From Lacinutrix sp. 5H-3-7-4 (GTDB taxonomy: Bacteria > Bacteroidota > Bacteroidia > Flavobacteriales > Flavobacteriaceae), in assembly GCF_000211855.2 (NCBI RefSeq), contig NC_015638.1, positions 2,205,001 through 2,269,000 on the forward strand: a stretch of DNA of 64,000 nt, in the 5' to 3' direction. The position numbers and the translations under genes are program-made. Below the pieces are notes generated by a model. It searched no databases, was not told the DNA's origin, and saw nothing but the letters and a program-made list of their open reading frames with translations. Shown piece by piece: positions 18,206 through 25,971 of the stretch (position 1 is the stretch's first letter; each line of letters begins with the position of its first letter).

Positions 18206-18239
18206 AAAAAAAAGCGACTCAATAAAGAATCGCTTTTTT
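18206..18239 (-). terminator. terminator of the endonuclease gene
   Basis: A stem built on AAAAAAGCGA / TCGCTTTTTT lies 23 bp after the stop of the endonuclease gene, with T runs on both strands. Confidence 0.8.
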
Positions 18240-18261
18240 AAAATTATAGGTTTGTAAAATA

Positions 18262-20061
18262 TTAACTTTTAATTAATTTTTTAGTTATGCTTCCATTAGG
18301 TGTATGAAGTTTTAAAAGATAAACACCTTTGTTTAATGTTGAAACACTAACTTGATTGTTTGTTTGAGTAACATTTCCATTTAAAATTTTCTTTCCTAAA
18401 ATATCATAAATTTCAAAACGTGTGTTTTGTTTTACTTCAATAGTTAAAAGATTTCCTTTAATAGGATTTGGATATATTTTAAATTCTGTATGCCTTACTT
18501 CATCTACACTTAAAGTAGAATAGCAAGTCCAAGATAAATCGTCAATTCTTACTCTATTTGAATCAAGACTCTCTATTGTAACGATTACATTATTTTCAAT
18601 ATTAATATTTGAAATTGTTGTTGTAATAGCTGATCCACTATTATCATTATAAGGTATAGTACCAACAGATGTGCCATTAACAAGTAAATTCATGTTTCCT
18701 GCAGAATCTGCGCCAAAAGTTGCTTGTGCAGTAACTGTTAAATTGCCAATACCACCATTAATATTTGGAGAGGTTAATGTACCATTTCTAACTGTAATTG
18801 CTCTACCATTTAAAGTTTGGTCTGTTCTTGCATCTGTAGCAGTCCATTGTCCTGCAGAAGTAGTCCAAGTTCTAGTATCGTAAGAGCCACTATTAGATGG
18901 GATAGTTTCAAAATCTTCGTTAACACAGTCTGAACCGGCAGGAGTTCCTGCTAAAGTTGTTTCGCTAGAAGAAGCACTTTGTGCAGAGGCATTTCCAGAA
19001 TCATCATTTGCTAAAATTGTAAATGTATAGCTTGTTTCTGGCGACAAACCTGTAACCGTAAAAGTAGTTGCATTAGAGTTTGTAGAAACATAGAATACTC
19101 CATCTACATATACGTCATAACTTGTAACTGCTACATTATCTGTAGAAGCTGTCCAGCTTAAATCTACAGAGCTAGATGTTGGATTAGAAGCTGTTAGATT
19201 TGTTGGTGTTGTTGGTGCTTGAGTATCTGGATTAGGATTCCAAATTAAATTAGCATATTCTGGATGATCTACAAATGGATTTGCATTTCCTTGAAAGTTA
19301 TAAGCTGCATTATTTCTATCAATTTCTTTTTGACTAACAGGATCAACATTATAATGCCAATCTAATAACAAGTCTATTGCCCAATCTTGAAAAACTTGGT
19401 CGTTTGTTCCATTAAACATATCAAAACTAGTATAGTTATCAACGTTATTCTCGTATCTAGTTGCAAAATATAGTAAAGCTCTTGCTATATCTCCTTTAAA
19501 TTCATCAATTGGCTCAAACACAGTTCCTGAATATCCAGAAACTAAGCTACTACCTTTTTTAGAGCCGTTTGTATAACTAGTTCCTCCAGAAGCGGCTATT
19601 CCAAAAGGAAAACTACCACGTCCACCATTTACATAACCATCTGTAGGATAAACATGATGAACATCGTTTTTCATAGGAGAAGCTTCTCCAAAACTAGATT
19701 GAGGTACAAGGTGTTCTCTATTATAACAGTCACCTTCACTGTTATAATTTCCACATTGGTCTGATGAGTATGTAAAATTTAGATATGTAGGTTCTGGGTT
19801 GTCTGGATCTTCAGAATAAATATCTAAAATAAAACCATCATTGTCATATTGATTTGTGTTATCAATATCAGTTGTTTGGTAAGCAGTCCATAAACCACCA
19901 TAACCTTGGTCACTATGCCCAGAAGTTATTATGTTTTTTAATTCTGTTTTTAAAGCATATCCATCTAAACCATTTGCACTATCATAATAGTTTGCAGGAA
20001 TTTGTGCAAACCCTATAAAAGTTACTAGTAAAAAAGATAGTGATAAGTAAATGTGTTTCAT
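18262..20061 (-). CDS. T9SS-exported endonuclease I family nuclease with FN3 domain
   Basis: A 599-residue secreted protein. A signal peptide (residues 1-19, ending IGFAQ) precedes an endonuclease I (EndA/NucM-type) domain to about residue 270, with the catalytic stretch CYNREHLVPQSSFG and DVHHVYPTDG. A fibronectin-III domain follows (about 283-370, from PTTPTNLTAS), then a jelly-roll-like region of about 130 residues. A C-terminal T9SS type A sorting domain comes last (FKIYPNPIKGN ... GVYLLKL ... KKLIKS). It probably degrades extracellular DNA or RNA for nutrients. The RNA methyltransferase gene ends 13 bp upstream on the same strand, so the two may share a transcript. Confidence 0.9.
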   Translation of the reverse strand: MKHIYLSLSFLLVTFIGFAQIPANYYDSANGLDGYALKTELKNIITSGHSDQGYGGLWTAYQTTDIDNTNQYDNDGFILDIYSEDPDNPEPTYLNFTYSSDQCGNYNSEGDCYNREHLVPQSSFGEASPMKNDVHHVYPTDGYVNGGRGSFPFGIAASGGTSYTNGSKKGSSLVSGYSGTVFEPIDEFKGDIARALLYFATRYENNVDNYTSFDMFNGTNDQVFQDWAIDLLLDWHYNVDPVSQKEIDRNNAAYNFQGNANPFVDHPEYANLIWNPNPDTQAPTTPTNLTASNPTSSSVDLSWTASTDNVAVTSYDVYVDGVFYVSTNSNATTFTVTGLSPETSYTFTILANDDSGNASAQSASSSETTLAGTPAGSDCVNEDFETIPSNSGSYDTRTWTTSAGQWTATDARTDQTLNGRAITVRNGTLTSPNINGGIGNLTVTAQATFGADSAGNMNLLVNGTSVGTIPYNDNSGSAITTTISNINIENNVIVTIESLDSNRVRIDDLSWTCYSTLSVDEVRHTEFKIYPNPIKGNLLTIEVKQNTRFEIYDILGKKILNGNVTQTNNQVSVSTLNKGVYLLKLHTPNGSITKKLIKS

Positions 20062-20074
20062 AAAAAAAAATAAA

Positions 20075-21295
20075 TTAATTTGAGGTTTTTCTTTCTAATA
20101 AAGCCATGTAGAATCCGTCGAACCCAGATTCGTGAGACAGTATTTTTTTCTCTTTAACAAAGGTAAAGTCTTTTCCTGATTCTGATGTTAAAAAATGTTT
20201 AACTTGCTCTTGGTTTTCTGATGGTAATATAGAACACGTTGCATAAACTAATTTTCCTCCTGGTTTTACCATTCTAGAATAGCTGCTTAAAATCTCACGT
20301 TGTGTATTTTTAATACGGTCTAAAAATGAGGCTTCAAGTTTCCATTTAGCATCTGGGTTTCTACGTAAAACGCCTAAGCCAGAGCATGGTGCATCTATAA
20401 GTACACGATCTGCTTTGTCGTATAATTTTTTAATTGGCTTTGTAGAATCAATAGTTCTCATTTCTATGTTATGAGCACCAGCACGTTTAGCACGACGTTT
20501 TAGTTCTCTTAATTTATTTTCATAAATATCCATAGCAATTACTTGCCCTTTATTTTCCATTAAAGCTGCAATGTGTAATGTTTTACCACCAGCACCTGCG
20601 CAAGTATCTACAACTTTCATTCCGCTTTTCACGTCTAAAAACTCTGCAACTAGTTGAGATGAAGCGTCTTGTACTTCAAACCATCCTTTTTTAAAGGCAT
20701 CTGTTGTAAAAACATTAGCTCTTTCTTTTAGTTTTAATGCATCTGGGTAGCCTTTAATTTCTTCAGTATCAAAATCTAAATCAAATAATTCTGATTTTAA
20801 TTTTTCTTTTGTAGTTTTAAGAGTGTTTGTTCTTAAAATAACATCAGCTTGTTCGTTAAGTGCAGCGGCTTCTTTATTCCATAAGTTTTCACCTAATTCT
20901 TTTGCAGCTAATTCATCTATCCAATCTGGAAAAGATTCTTTAATTTTTCTAATTTTTGATAACTCATCAAAACGACCTTTAATTTTTCTAGTAGGTGTGT
21001 TTTCAAAGTATTTCCAGTCTGGTAATTTTATACCTTTTAAAGTTGCCCAAACAGCAAATAAACGCCAAATGTCATCTCTTGAAAAAGGTTCTTTTACGTT
21101 TGCAATTTCAGCATATAATCGTTTCCATCGTACAATGTCGTAAGTTGTTTCGGCAACAAAACCTCTATCTCGGCTTCCCCAACGTTTATCGCGTTTAAGT
21201 AATTGCTGTACTACTTTATCTGCATAATTACCTTCGTTAAAGATTAGTAATAATCCATCAACTGTGGCAAAGCATAAATTTCTATGTAATCTCAT
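20075..21295 (-). CDS. RsmB/NOP2-type RNA (cytosine-5) methyltransferase
   Basis: A 406-residue enzyme with an N-terminal NusB-like RNA-binding region and a C-terminal Rossmann methyltransferase. The SAM-binding motif is VVDTCAGAGGKTLH. The two catalytic cysteines are in DAPCSGLGVLRRNP (motif IV) and LVYATCSILPSENQ (motif VI). It methylates cytosine C5 in RNA, most likely 16S rRNA, but whether it matches RsmB (C967) or RsmF cannot be fixed from sequence alone. The gene is divergent from the ECF sigma gene across 212 bp. Confidence 0.9.
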   Translation of the reverse strand: MRLHRNLCFATVDGLLLIFNEGNYADKVVQQLLKRDKRWGSRDRGFVAETTYDIVRWKRLYAEIANVKEPFSRDDIWRLFAVWATLKGIKLPDWKYFENTPTRKIKGRFDELSKIRKIKESFPDWIDELAAKELGENLWNKEAAALNEQADVILRTNTLKTTKEKLKSELFDLDFDTEEIKGYPDALKLKERANVFTTDAFKKGWFEVQDASSQLVAEFLDVKSGMKVVDTCAGAGGKTLHIAALMENKGQVIAMDIYENKLRELKRRAKRAGAHNIEMRTIDSTKPIKKLYDKADRVLIDAPCSGLGVLRRNPDAKWKLEASFLDRIKNTQREILSSYSRMVKPGGKLVYATCSILPSENQEQVKHFLTSESGKDFTFVKEKKILSHESGFDGFYMALLERKTSN

Positions 21296-21451
21296 TTTAT
21301 GTATTTAATTGAATTATAAATCAACTTATTATGACCCATAATTCGGCGTGCAAAGGTACGGTTTTATATAGAATAATTTGGTATAAATAGGATGAGTTAT
21401 TCATTTGTTAACAGTAAAATGTTATCTTTTTAAAATTATTTCAAAATAAAC

Positions 21452-21480
21452 GCAAGTTTTTAATATAATTGGCATCTAAA
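21452..21480 (+). promoter_or_regulatory. ECF promoter P1, in front of the sigma factor gene
   Basis: GCAAGT, 15 bases, then CATCTAAA. The same arrangement recurs four more times up to 25181. The element ends 27 bp before the sigma factor start, so the sigma factor most likely drives its own gene. No other promoter-like element stands out in 21296-21507. Confidence 0.8.
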
Positions 21481-21507
21481 TTATATTAGAATAAAATTTA
21501 GAATTTT

Positions 21508-22086
21508 TTGTCGGAAACCGAATTTATAGAAGAACTTAGGAGCAAAAGCGAAAAGGCTTACAGTAGATTACTAGATGATTTTCAACAGAAAGTCTATGCT
21601 ACATGTATTTCTTTTGTGCCAAATACCGAGGATGCCGAAGATATTGCACAAGACGTTTTTGTTGAAGTGTTTAATGCTATACATAAATTTAAAGGACAGT
21701 CTAAACTATCAACCTGGATTTATAAAATTACAACAAATAAATGTTTGGAATTTATACGTAAAAAAAATACTAAAAAACGTTTTGCTTTTCTACAGTCTAT
21801 AACAGGAAATGTTATTCCTATGGATATGACAAATTATTTTACAGAGATGAATCATCCTGGTGTATTACTAGAAAATAAAGAAACAAGTAAAACGCTTTTT
21901 TATGCAATAAATCAATTACCAGAAGCACAACGCACTGTTTTTACGTTGCATAAAATAGATGGTAAAAGTTATAATGAAATAAGTGAAATTATAGATAAAA
22001 GTTTATCATCTGTAGAATCTTTAATGTTTAGATCTAAAAAAAATCTACAGAAAATATTAGAGAACTTTTATAAGAATAATATTTAG
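21508..22086 (+). CDS. ECF-type RNA polymerase sigma factor (module 1)
   Basis: A 192-residue sigma-70-family protein of the extracytoplasmic-function class. Region 2 is seen in NTEDAEDIAQDVFVEVF and KLSTWIYKITTNKCLEFIR. Region 4 is seen in LPEAQRTVFTLHKIDGKSY followed by the helix-turn-helix EISEIIDKSLSSVESLMFRS. The start is the TTG at 21508. An in-frame stop (TAG at 21499) lies just upstream and no ATG occurs before the middle of region 2. Promoter P1 lies directly upstream, and the anti-sigma candidate follows after 39 bp that hold promoter P2. It probably responds to an envelope signal relayed by the next two genes. Confidence 0.92.
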   Translation: MSETEFIEELRSKSEKAYSRLLDDFQQKVYATCISFVPNTEDAEDIAQDVFVEVFNAIHKFKGQSKLSTWIYKITTNKCLEFIRKKNTKKRFAFLQSITGNVIPMDMTNYFTEMNHPGVLLENKETSKTLFYAINQLPEAQRTVFTLHKIDGKSYNEISEIIDKSLSSVESLMFRSKKNLQKILENFYKNNI

Positions 22087-22087
22087 C

Positions 22088-22116
22088 GCAAGTTTTGTTG
22101 AGAATTTGCATCTAAA
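22088..22116 (+). promoter_or_regulatory. ECF promoter P2, in front of the anti-sigma candidate
   Basis: GCAAGT-N15-CATCTAAA, identical in layout to P1. The element overlaps nothing but the 39-bp gap between two genes. Its -10 ends only 9 bp before the ATG at 22126, so transcription would start almost on that codon. This favours the second ATG at 22138 as the used start when transcribed from P2. Confidence 0.8.
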
Positions 22117-22125
22117 ATAATACAA

Positions 22126-22446
22126 ATGAAAATAAATATGAACATAGACGAAAAGGTATCAAAGACTTTAGAAGCCTTTGACACAATGGACACTGTAAAA
22201 ACACCTCCTTTTTTTAAGGATAAAACCATGCAGCTTTTATTTACAGAGAAAGAAGAAAAAGTGGCAGCATCTTTTTGGAGTTGGTTTACACCACAATTAC
22301 AACTGGCTACTTTAGTATGTGTGGTATTGGTTAATTTTTATGCCATCAAAGAAATAAATAATTCTGAATATGAATCGTCAATTTCAACTTTTGCGTCAGA
22401 TTATGGGATTTCTACAGAGCAAGAAACATCAATTTTCAATTTATAA
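22126..22446 (+). CDS. small membrane protein, putative anti-sigma factor (module 1)
   Basis: A 106-residue protein with an acidic and basic cytoplasmic N-terminal half of about 45 residues, one membrane helix (about residues 55-70, LATLVCVVLVNFYAI) and a short outer tail. I do not recognise a named family. Its position right after the ECF sigma gene, its single helix and its size are what one expects of a short anti-sigma factor that holds the sigma at the membrane. An alternative start at 22138 (MNIDEK) fits promoter P2 better. The next gene starts 3 bp after the stop. Confidence 0.65.
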   Translation: MKINMNIDEKVSKTLEAFDTMDTVKTPPFFKDKTMQLLFTEKEEKVAASFWSWFTPQLQLATLVCVVLVNFYAIKEINNSEYESSISTFASDYGISTEQETSIFNL

Positions 22447-22449
22447 GAG

Positions 22450-22917
22450 ATGAAAAAAAATACAGTTTTATATGTATTGCTTATTGTTTTAATAGTAATA
22501 AATGGATTTTTTTTATTCAACTATTTAGGACGACCACAGCATAATGGAGCTAAGGAGTCTAGTAATTTTATTGTAAAAGAATTAAATTTTAATGAGTCTC
22601 AATTAGCGGAATTTAAACAGTTGGAAGAAAATCATCATATAGCTATGCAAAGCATTGGAGATGATATAAAAGTAAATAAAGATAAATTGTTTAAAAAAAT
22701 TACAGCACCTACAATTGATAGGGTTAAGGTAGATAGTTTAATTCATGAAATTTCTAAAACAGATGTGTTAAGAGAAAAAGAACTTTTTAATAAACTTAGA
22801 GGGATTTATGAGATTTGTAACGAAAATCAAAAAAAACAATTTACAGACATTTTAAAAAAAGCAAGACGTTTTGATGGTAATAGGCCAAACGGACCAAGAA
22901 GACCAGATAGACCTTAA
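22450..22917 (+). CDS. CpxP/Spy-like periplasmic sensor protein (module 1)
   Basis: A 155-residue protein with one N-terminal hydrophobic helix (residues 6-26) that anchors or exports it, then a helical periplasmic domain. The pattern ELNFNESQLAEFKQLEENHH and IYEICNENQKKQFTDIL matches the CpxP/Spy and heavy-metal-resistance (CnrX-like) family, whose members sense misfolded proteins or metals outside the membrane. It starts 3 bp after the putative anti-sigma gene and ends at a terminator. The tail NRPNGPRRPDRP is arginine- and proline-rich. I infer that it modulates the sigma/anti-sigma pair. Confidence 0.8.
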   Translation: MKKNTVLYVLLIVLIVINGFFLFNYLGRPQHNGAKESSNFIVKELNFNESQLAEFKQLEENHHIAMQSIGDDIKVNKDKLFKKITAPTIDRVKVDSLIHEISKTDVLREKELFNKLRGIYEICNENQKKQFTDILKKARRFDGNRPNGPRRPDRP

Positions 22918-22943
22918 AAAAATAGCAAATAATTTTATAAAAA

Positions 22944-22970
22944 GACCTTAAGTAATTAAGGTTTTTTTTT
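22944..22970 (+). terminator. terminator after the sensor gene
   Basis: ACCTTAA-GTAA-TTAAGGT followed by nine T, 27 bp after the stop. Confidence 0.85.
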
Positions 22971-22994
22971 GTGTTTTATTTAACAAAACAAAGC

Positions 22995-23023
22995 ACAAGT
23001 TATTTTCAATTACATCATCTAAA
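22995..23023 (+). promoter_or_regulatory. ECF promoter P3, in front of the two-EF-hand gene
   Basis: ACAAGT-N15-CATCTAAA. It has one base change in the -35 element (A for G) and keeps the same 15-base spacer. It ends 34 bp before the ATG and sits after a terminator, so the downstream gene depends on it. Confidence 0.78.
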
Positions 23024-23057
23024 ATTATATAACAAAATAATTTTAAAAATTTAGATT

Positions 23058-23342
23058 ATGAAAAGCAACACAATCAAAACAGCAATATTAACATTTGGAA
23101 TAGCAGTATTAGTTTCAAATAGTTCATTTGGTCAATCTGAAAAAAGAGAACAAAAAACGCCGCCAACATTTAGTGAGTTATTAAAAGAACTAGATAAGGA
23201 TGAAGATGGCTTACTTTCTAAAACAGAAGTTAAAGGTCCATTGAAAGAAGGTTTTTCTGAAATTGATACAGATGAAGATGGTTTTATTTCTGAAGAAGAG
23301 TTTAAAAAAGCACCAAAGCCTAAAAGAAGAGAAAGAAGATAA
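23058..23342 (+). CDS. exported protein with two EF-hands
   Basis: A 94-residue protein. The first 25 residues form a signal peptide (TAILTFGIAVLVSNSSFG). The mature part is one pair of canonical EF-hands with loops DKDEDGLLSKTE (46-57) and DTDEDGFISEEE (70-81). It ends in a basic tail KPKRRERR. Both loops carry the Asp, Asp, Gly and Glu residues needed to bind calcium. The segment LSKTEVKGPLKEGFS is identical to one in the YHYH protein at 24010, so the two share an origin. It is a single-gene transcript between promoter P3 and a terminator. It is probably a periplasmic calcium sensor or buffer. Confidence 0.85.
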   Translation: MKSNTIKTAILTFGIAVLVSNSSFGQSEKREQKTPPTFSELLKELDKDEDGLLSKTEVKGPLKEGFSEIDTDEDGFISEEEFKKAPKPKRRERR

Positions 23343-23369
23343 AATAAAATTTTTGGTTGGTTAGTAGTT

Positions 23370-23405
23370 AAAAGCTTTGTGATGTAAAAGTCATGAGGCT
23401 TTTTT
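23370..23405 (+). terminator. terminator after the two-EF-hand gene
   Basis: A 13-bp stem with several G-T pairs (AAAAGCTTTGTGA / TCATGAGGCTTTT) and a following T run. Confidence 0.75.
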
Positions 23406-23426
23406 CAAGTTTCAAACTTTAAAATC

Positions 23427-23455
23427 GCAAGTATTTATAAAAAAAGTCATCTAAA
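23427..23455 (+). promoter_or_regulatory. ECF promoter P4, in front of the four-EF-hand gene
   Basis: GCAAGT-N15-CATCTAAA, ending 23 bp before the ATG at 23479. It lies right after a terminator, so it is the only visible promoter for 23479-25140. Confidence 0.8.
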
Positions 23456-23478
23456 CATTAAATCAAAACCATATCAAT

Positions 23479-24006
23479 ATGAAAAACAAAAACTTAAAAT
23501 TAGTATTCTCAATATTTATTTTACTATTAACAACAAGTGTTTATGCACAAGGTCGTGGTGGCGGAAGAGGTCAAGGTGGAGGAAGAGGTCAACAAAGAGC
23601 ACAGCCAGACGCATCAGAAATATTATCAAAGTTAGATACCGATAACGACGATAAAATTTCTGCAGAAGAAGCTTCTCAAGATCAAAGAGGAAAAATTTCT
23701 GAAAATTTTGATGAGATAGATAGTAACGCAGATGGGTTTATCGATTTAGAAGAATTAAGCGATTCATTAAATAATAAAAGCTCTAAAAAGAAAGAAAAAA
23801 AAATAGCTCCTAAAAAGTTAATAAAGCAAATAGACGATAATGGAGATGAAACTTTAAATGAACTCGAAATAGCGGCAAAAGATAACCGTCAATTAATGAA
23901 AGATTTTAGTAAAATTGATCGAAATGCAGATGGTGAATTAGATTTGGAAGAACTGGAAGCTTTTTATGCAAATGAAGAACATTTAAAACCTAAAAGAAAA
24001 AACTAG
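23479..24006 (+). CDS. exported protein with four EF-hands
   Basis: A 175-residue protein with a signal peptide (residues 1-24, ending SVYAQ), a Gly/Arg/Gln-rich linker (25-42) and two EF-hand pairs. The loops are DTDNDDKISAEE (53-64), DSNADGFIDLEE (81-92), DDNGDETLNELE (119-130) and DRNADGELDLEE (147-158). Loops 1 and 3 lack the glycine at position 6 and may bind weakly, while loops 2 and 4 are canonical. A lysine-rich hinge separates the pairs. The YHYH lipoprotein gene starts 3 bp after the stop, so the two are co-expressed from P4. The function is likely calcium-dependent binding outside the inner membrane. No enzyme domain is visible. Confidence 0.85.
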   Translation: MKNKNLKLVFSIFILLLTTSVYAQGRGGGRGQGGGRGQQRAQPDASEILSKLDTDNDDKISAEEASQDQRGKISENFDEIDSNADGFIDLEELSDSLNNKSSKKKEKKIAPKKLIKQIDDNGDETLNELEIAAKDNRQLMKDFSKIDRNADGELDLEELEAFYANEEHLKPKRKN

Positions 24007-24009
24007 ATT

Positions 24010-25140
24010 ATGAAAAATAGATTAATTATAACTTTACTTGTTACTGTTTTTGTTGGCTGTAAAAGTAACAATAAGTCTCACAGTCATGATGGCTCTGTGG
24101 CACATAATCATGACCACGAAGCTGCTAATACAACAAACAATTATTTTGGGAATTATTCTTTAATAAATGAAGAATACGGTACAAAAACAGTGGTAACTGT
24201 AGATTCAAACTCGCGTAAAATGGAAACTAATGCGTTGCCAAATCATGAAACAGGAACATTTCCAAATCCTGGTAACCCAAATACTATAAAAGCTCAAAAT
24301 AGAACATATACATTTCCGTTAAACCCTAAAAAAGGAGAAAAAGCACAATGGATTAGAGAACCAGGAGTAGCATTAAATGGTATAAAATTCGAGCCAGGAA
24401 CAGCAGAGGTTGTACAATGCGAAACTGGAGAAAATTATCGAGTAGAAGCTTTGCAAGATGTTATTGATTTAGGTTTAGATTTTAATCATGCACACGTACA
24501 ACCAACAGGAGCTTACCATTATCACGGCACTCCAACATCTGTTATACAAAAATTCGATTCTGGAGAAGATTTAGTGCACGTTGGTTTTGCTCACGATGGA
24601 TTCCCGATGTATTATTCTAAAAGTGGAAAATATAAACCAAGCTATAAGCTATTAGATGGAAATCGTGAAGGCGAAGATTGTAGTTACGATAATCCGCACC
24701 AATCTATAGACATTTCGGTTGGAGGACACCACGATGGTACTTATGGTTCAGATTTCGAGTTTGTTGATGGTTATGGAGATTTAGATGAATGTAACGGGAT
24801 TACCATAAACGGAAACTATATGTATTTAGTAACAAAAGAGTTTCCATACATAAGCCGTTGCCTTATGGGAGAAGTTAATGAGAGTGAAAAAAGAGCATTG
24901 GGAATGCAAGGTAGTGGAGATGGTAGACCACAAAATAGACCAGGAGGAAGACCTAATGCAACTCAAATAATAAAAGAAATGGATACTAATAATGATGGAA
25001 AATTATCTAAAACCGAAGTTAAAGGACCTTTAAAAGAAGGTTTCTCTAAAATCGATGCCAATAACAATGGTTTTCTCTCTAAAGAGGAATTAGAAAAAGG
25101 AGGAGAAAAAAACAAGCAAAAACCACCAAAACATAATTAA
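24010..25140 (+). CDS. YHYH-domain lipoprotein with His-rich segment and C-terminal EF-hands
   Basis: A 376-residue lipoprotein (signal with lipobox cysteine at residue 17, VFVGC). Residues 24-36 are a histidine-rich stretch (HSHDGSVAHNHDH), a likely metal-binding patch. The YHYH domain follows, with the name motif at 169-172 and AHDGFPMY at 194-201. A Gly/Pro/Arg linker leads to two EF-hand loops, DTNNDGKLSKTE (325-336) and DANNNGFLSKEE (349-360). YHYH proteins are of unknown function, and the fusion to EF-hands is seen in marine bacteria. The EF-hand unit is closely related to the gene at 23058. It shares promoter P4 with the four-EF-hand gene. Confidence 0.85.
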   Translation: MKNRLIITLLVTVFVGCKSNNKSHSHDGSVAHNHDHEAANTTNNYFGNYSLINEEYGTKTVVTVDSNSRKMETNALPNHETGTFPNPGNPNTIKAQNRTYTFPLNPKKGEKAQWIREPGVALNGIKFEPGTAEVVQCETGENYRVEALQDVIDLGLDFNHAHVQPTGAYHYHGTPTSVIQKFDSGEDLVHVGFAHDGFPMYYSKSGKYKPSYKLLDGNREGEDCSYDNPHQSIDISVGGHHDGTYGSDFEFVDGYGDLDECNGITINGNYMYLVTKEFPYISRCLMGEVNESEKRALGMQGSGDGRPQNRPGGRPNATQIIKEMDTNNDGKLSKTEVKGPLKEGFSKIDANNNGFLSKEELEKGGEKNKQKPPKHN

Positions 25141-25152
25141 TTTAAAAAAAGC

Positions 25153-25181
25153 GCAAGTTTATTTTTTAATAAGCATCTAAA
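25153..25181 (+). promoter_or_regulatory. ECF promoter P5, in front of the second YHYH gene
   Basis: GCAAGT-N15-CATCTAAA, ending 27 bp before the ATG at 25209. No terminator separates it from the preceding gene, so this operon may also receive readthrough from P4. Confidence 0.8.
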
Positions 25182-25208
25182 TAGATAAACACATTAAAAA
25201 TATAAAAA

Positions 25209-25967
25209 ATGAAAAACCTATTTAAACTAATATTATTAATGGTAGCGGTGTTTACATTAAATATTGCGTGTACTTCAGATGATGATGCTGCAAGCACAAC
25301 CACTGTTACAGAAGATGAAGTTGTAACAGAGCTTCATGCAGCATACTCGGCTTTTAATACAGATGCTACAACAATTTATATAGACGATACGGGAACAAAT
25401 GTTGTTATAGAAACTACAGGTTTACCAGATCACCAAACCGTTTATTGGGGAGAAGGACATCCGCTTTACATAGAAGAGCCAGATGTACAAGTAACACCTA
25501 GTATAATGTCAAGTAACAATAATGCTGTAACTATCACAGTAGATGCTACACCAAATTTATCAGGCAATACAGTATCTACAACATTTAATACTATTGGTAT
25601 AGCAGTTAGTGGCGCTTCAATTTTTAATGATCAAGAAGGTGGCGGACCTTTAGACCAAGCAGCAGCAAGTTTAGATTATACAGGTGCACATATTGGGCCA
25701 GGTGTCTATCACTATCATTTAGAGCCCAAAGCTTTTTCTAATGATGATGACGCCTTAGTTGGTGTATTATTAGATGGTGTTTTCCTTTACGGTAGAAAAT
25801 GTAATACAACTGGTACATACCCAGACGATTTAGATGCTTCAGGAGGTCATACTTCTACAACACAATATACAGATGGAGAAGAAGAATACCACTATCATAT
25901 AATAAACGAAGTATATTCTAATACAGGATCTTACTTAGCATTCGCAGGACCATATCAAGGGTACTAA
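25209..25967 (+). CDS. YHYH-domain lipoprotein
   Basis: A 252-residue lipoprotein (lipobox cysteine in TLNIACTS, followed by an acidic DDDAA). The domain has GVYHYHLEPKA, the LDGVFLYGRKC turn and a second EYHYH near the C-terminus, which marks the YHYH family. It lacks EF-hands, unlike its paralogue at 24010. It is the first gene of a three-gene run with the YwqK-type and SCO genes (4-bp gap, then a 26-bp overlap), expressed from P5. The clustered histidines and acidic residues suggest metal binding, but this is inference. Confidence 0.82.
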   Translation: MKNLFKLILLMVAVFTLNIACTSDDDAASTTTVTEDEVVTELHAAYSAFNTDATTIYIDDTGTNVVIETTGLPDHQTVYWGEGHPLYIEEPDVQVTPSIMSSNNNAVTITVDATPNLSGNTVSTTFNTIGIAVSGASIFNDQEGGGPLDQAAASLDYTGAHIGPGVYHYHLEPKAFSNDDDALVGVLLDGVFLYGRKCNTTGTYPDDLDASGGHTSTTQYTDGEEEYHYHIINEVYSNTGSYLAFAGPYQGY

Positions 25968-25971
25968 AATT

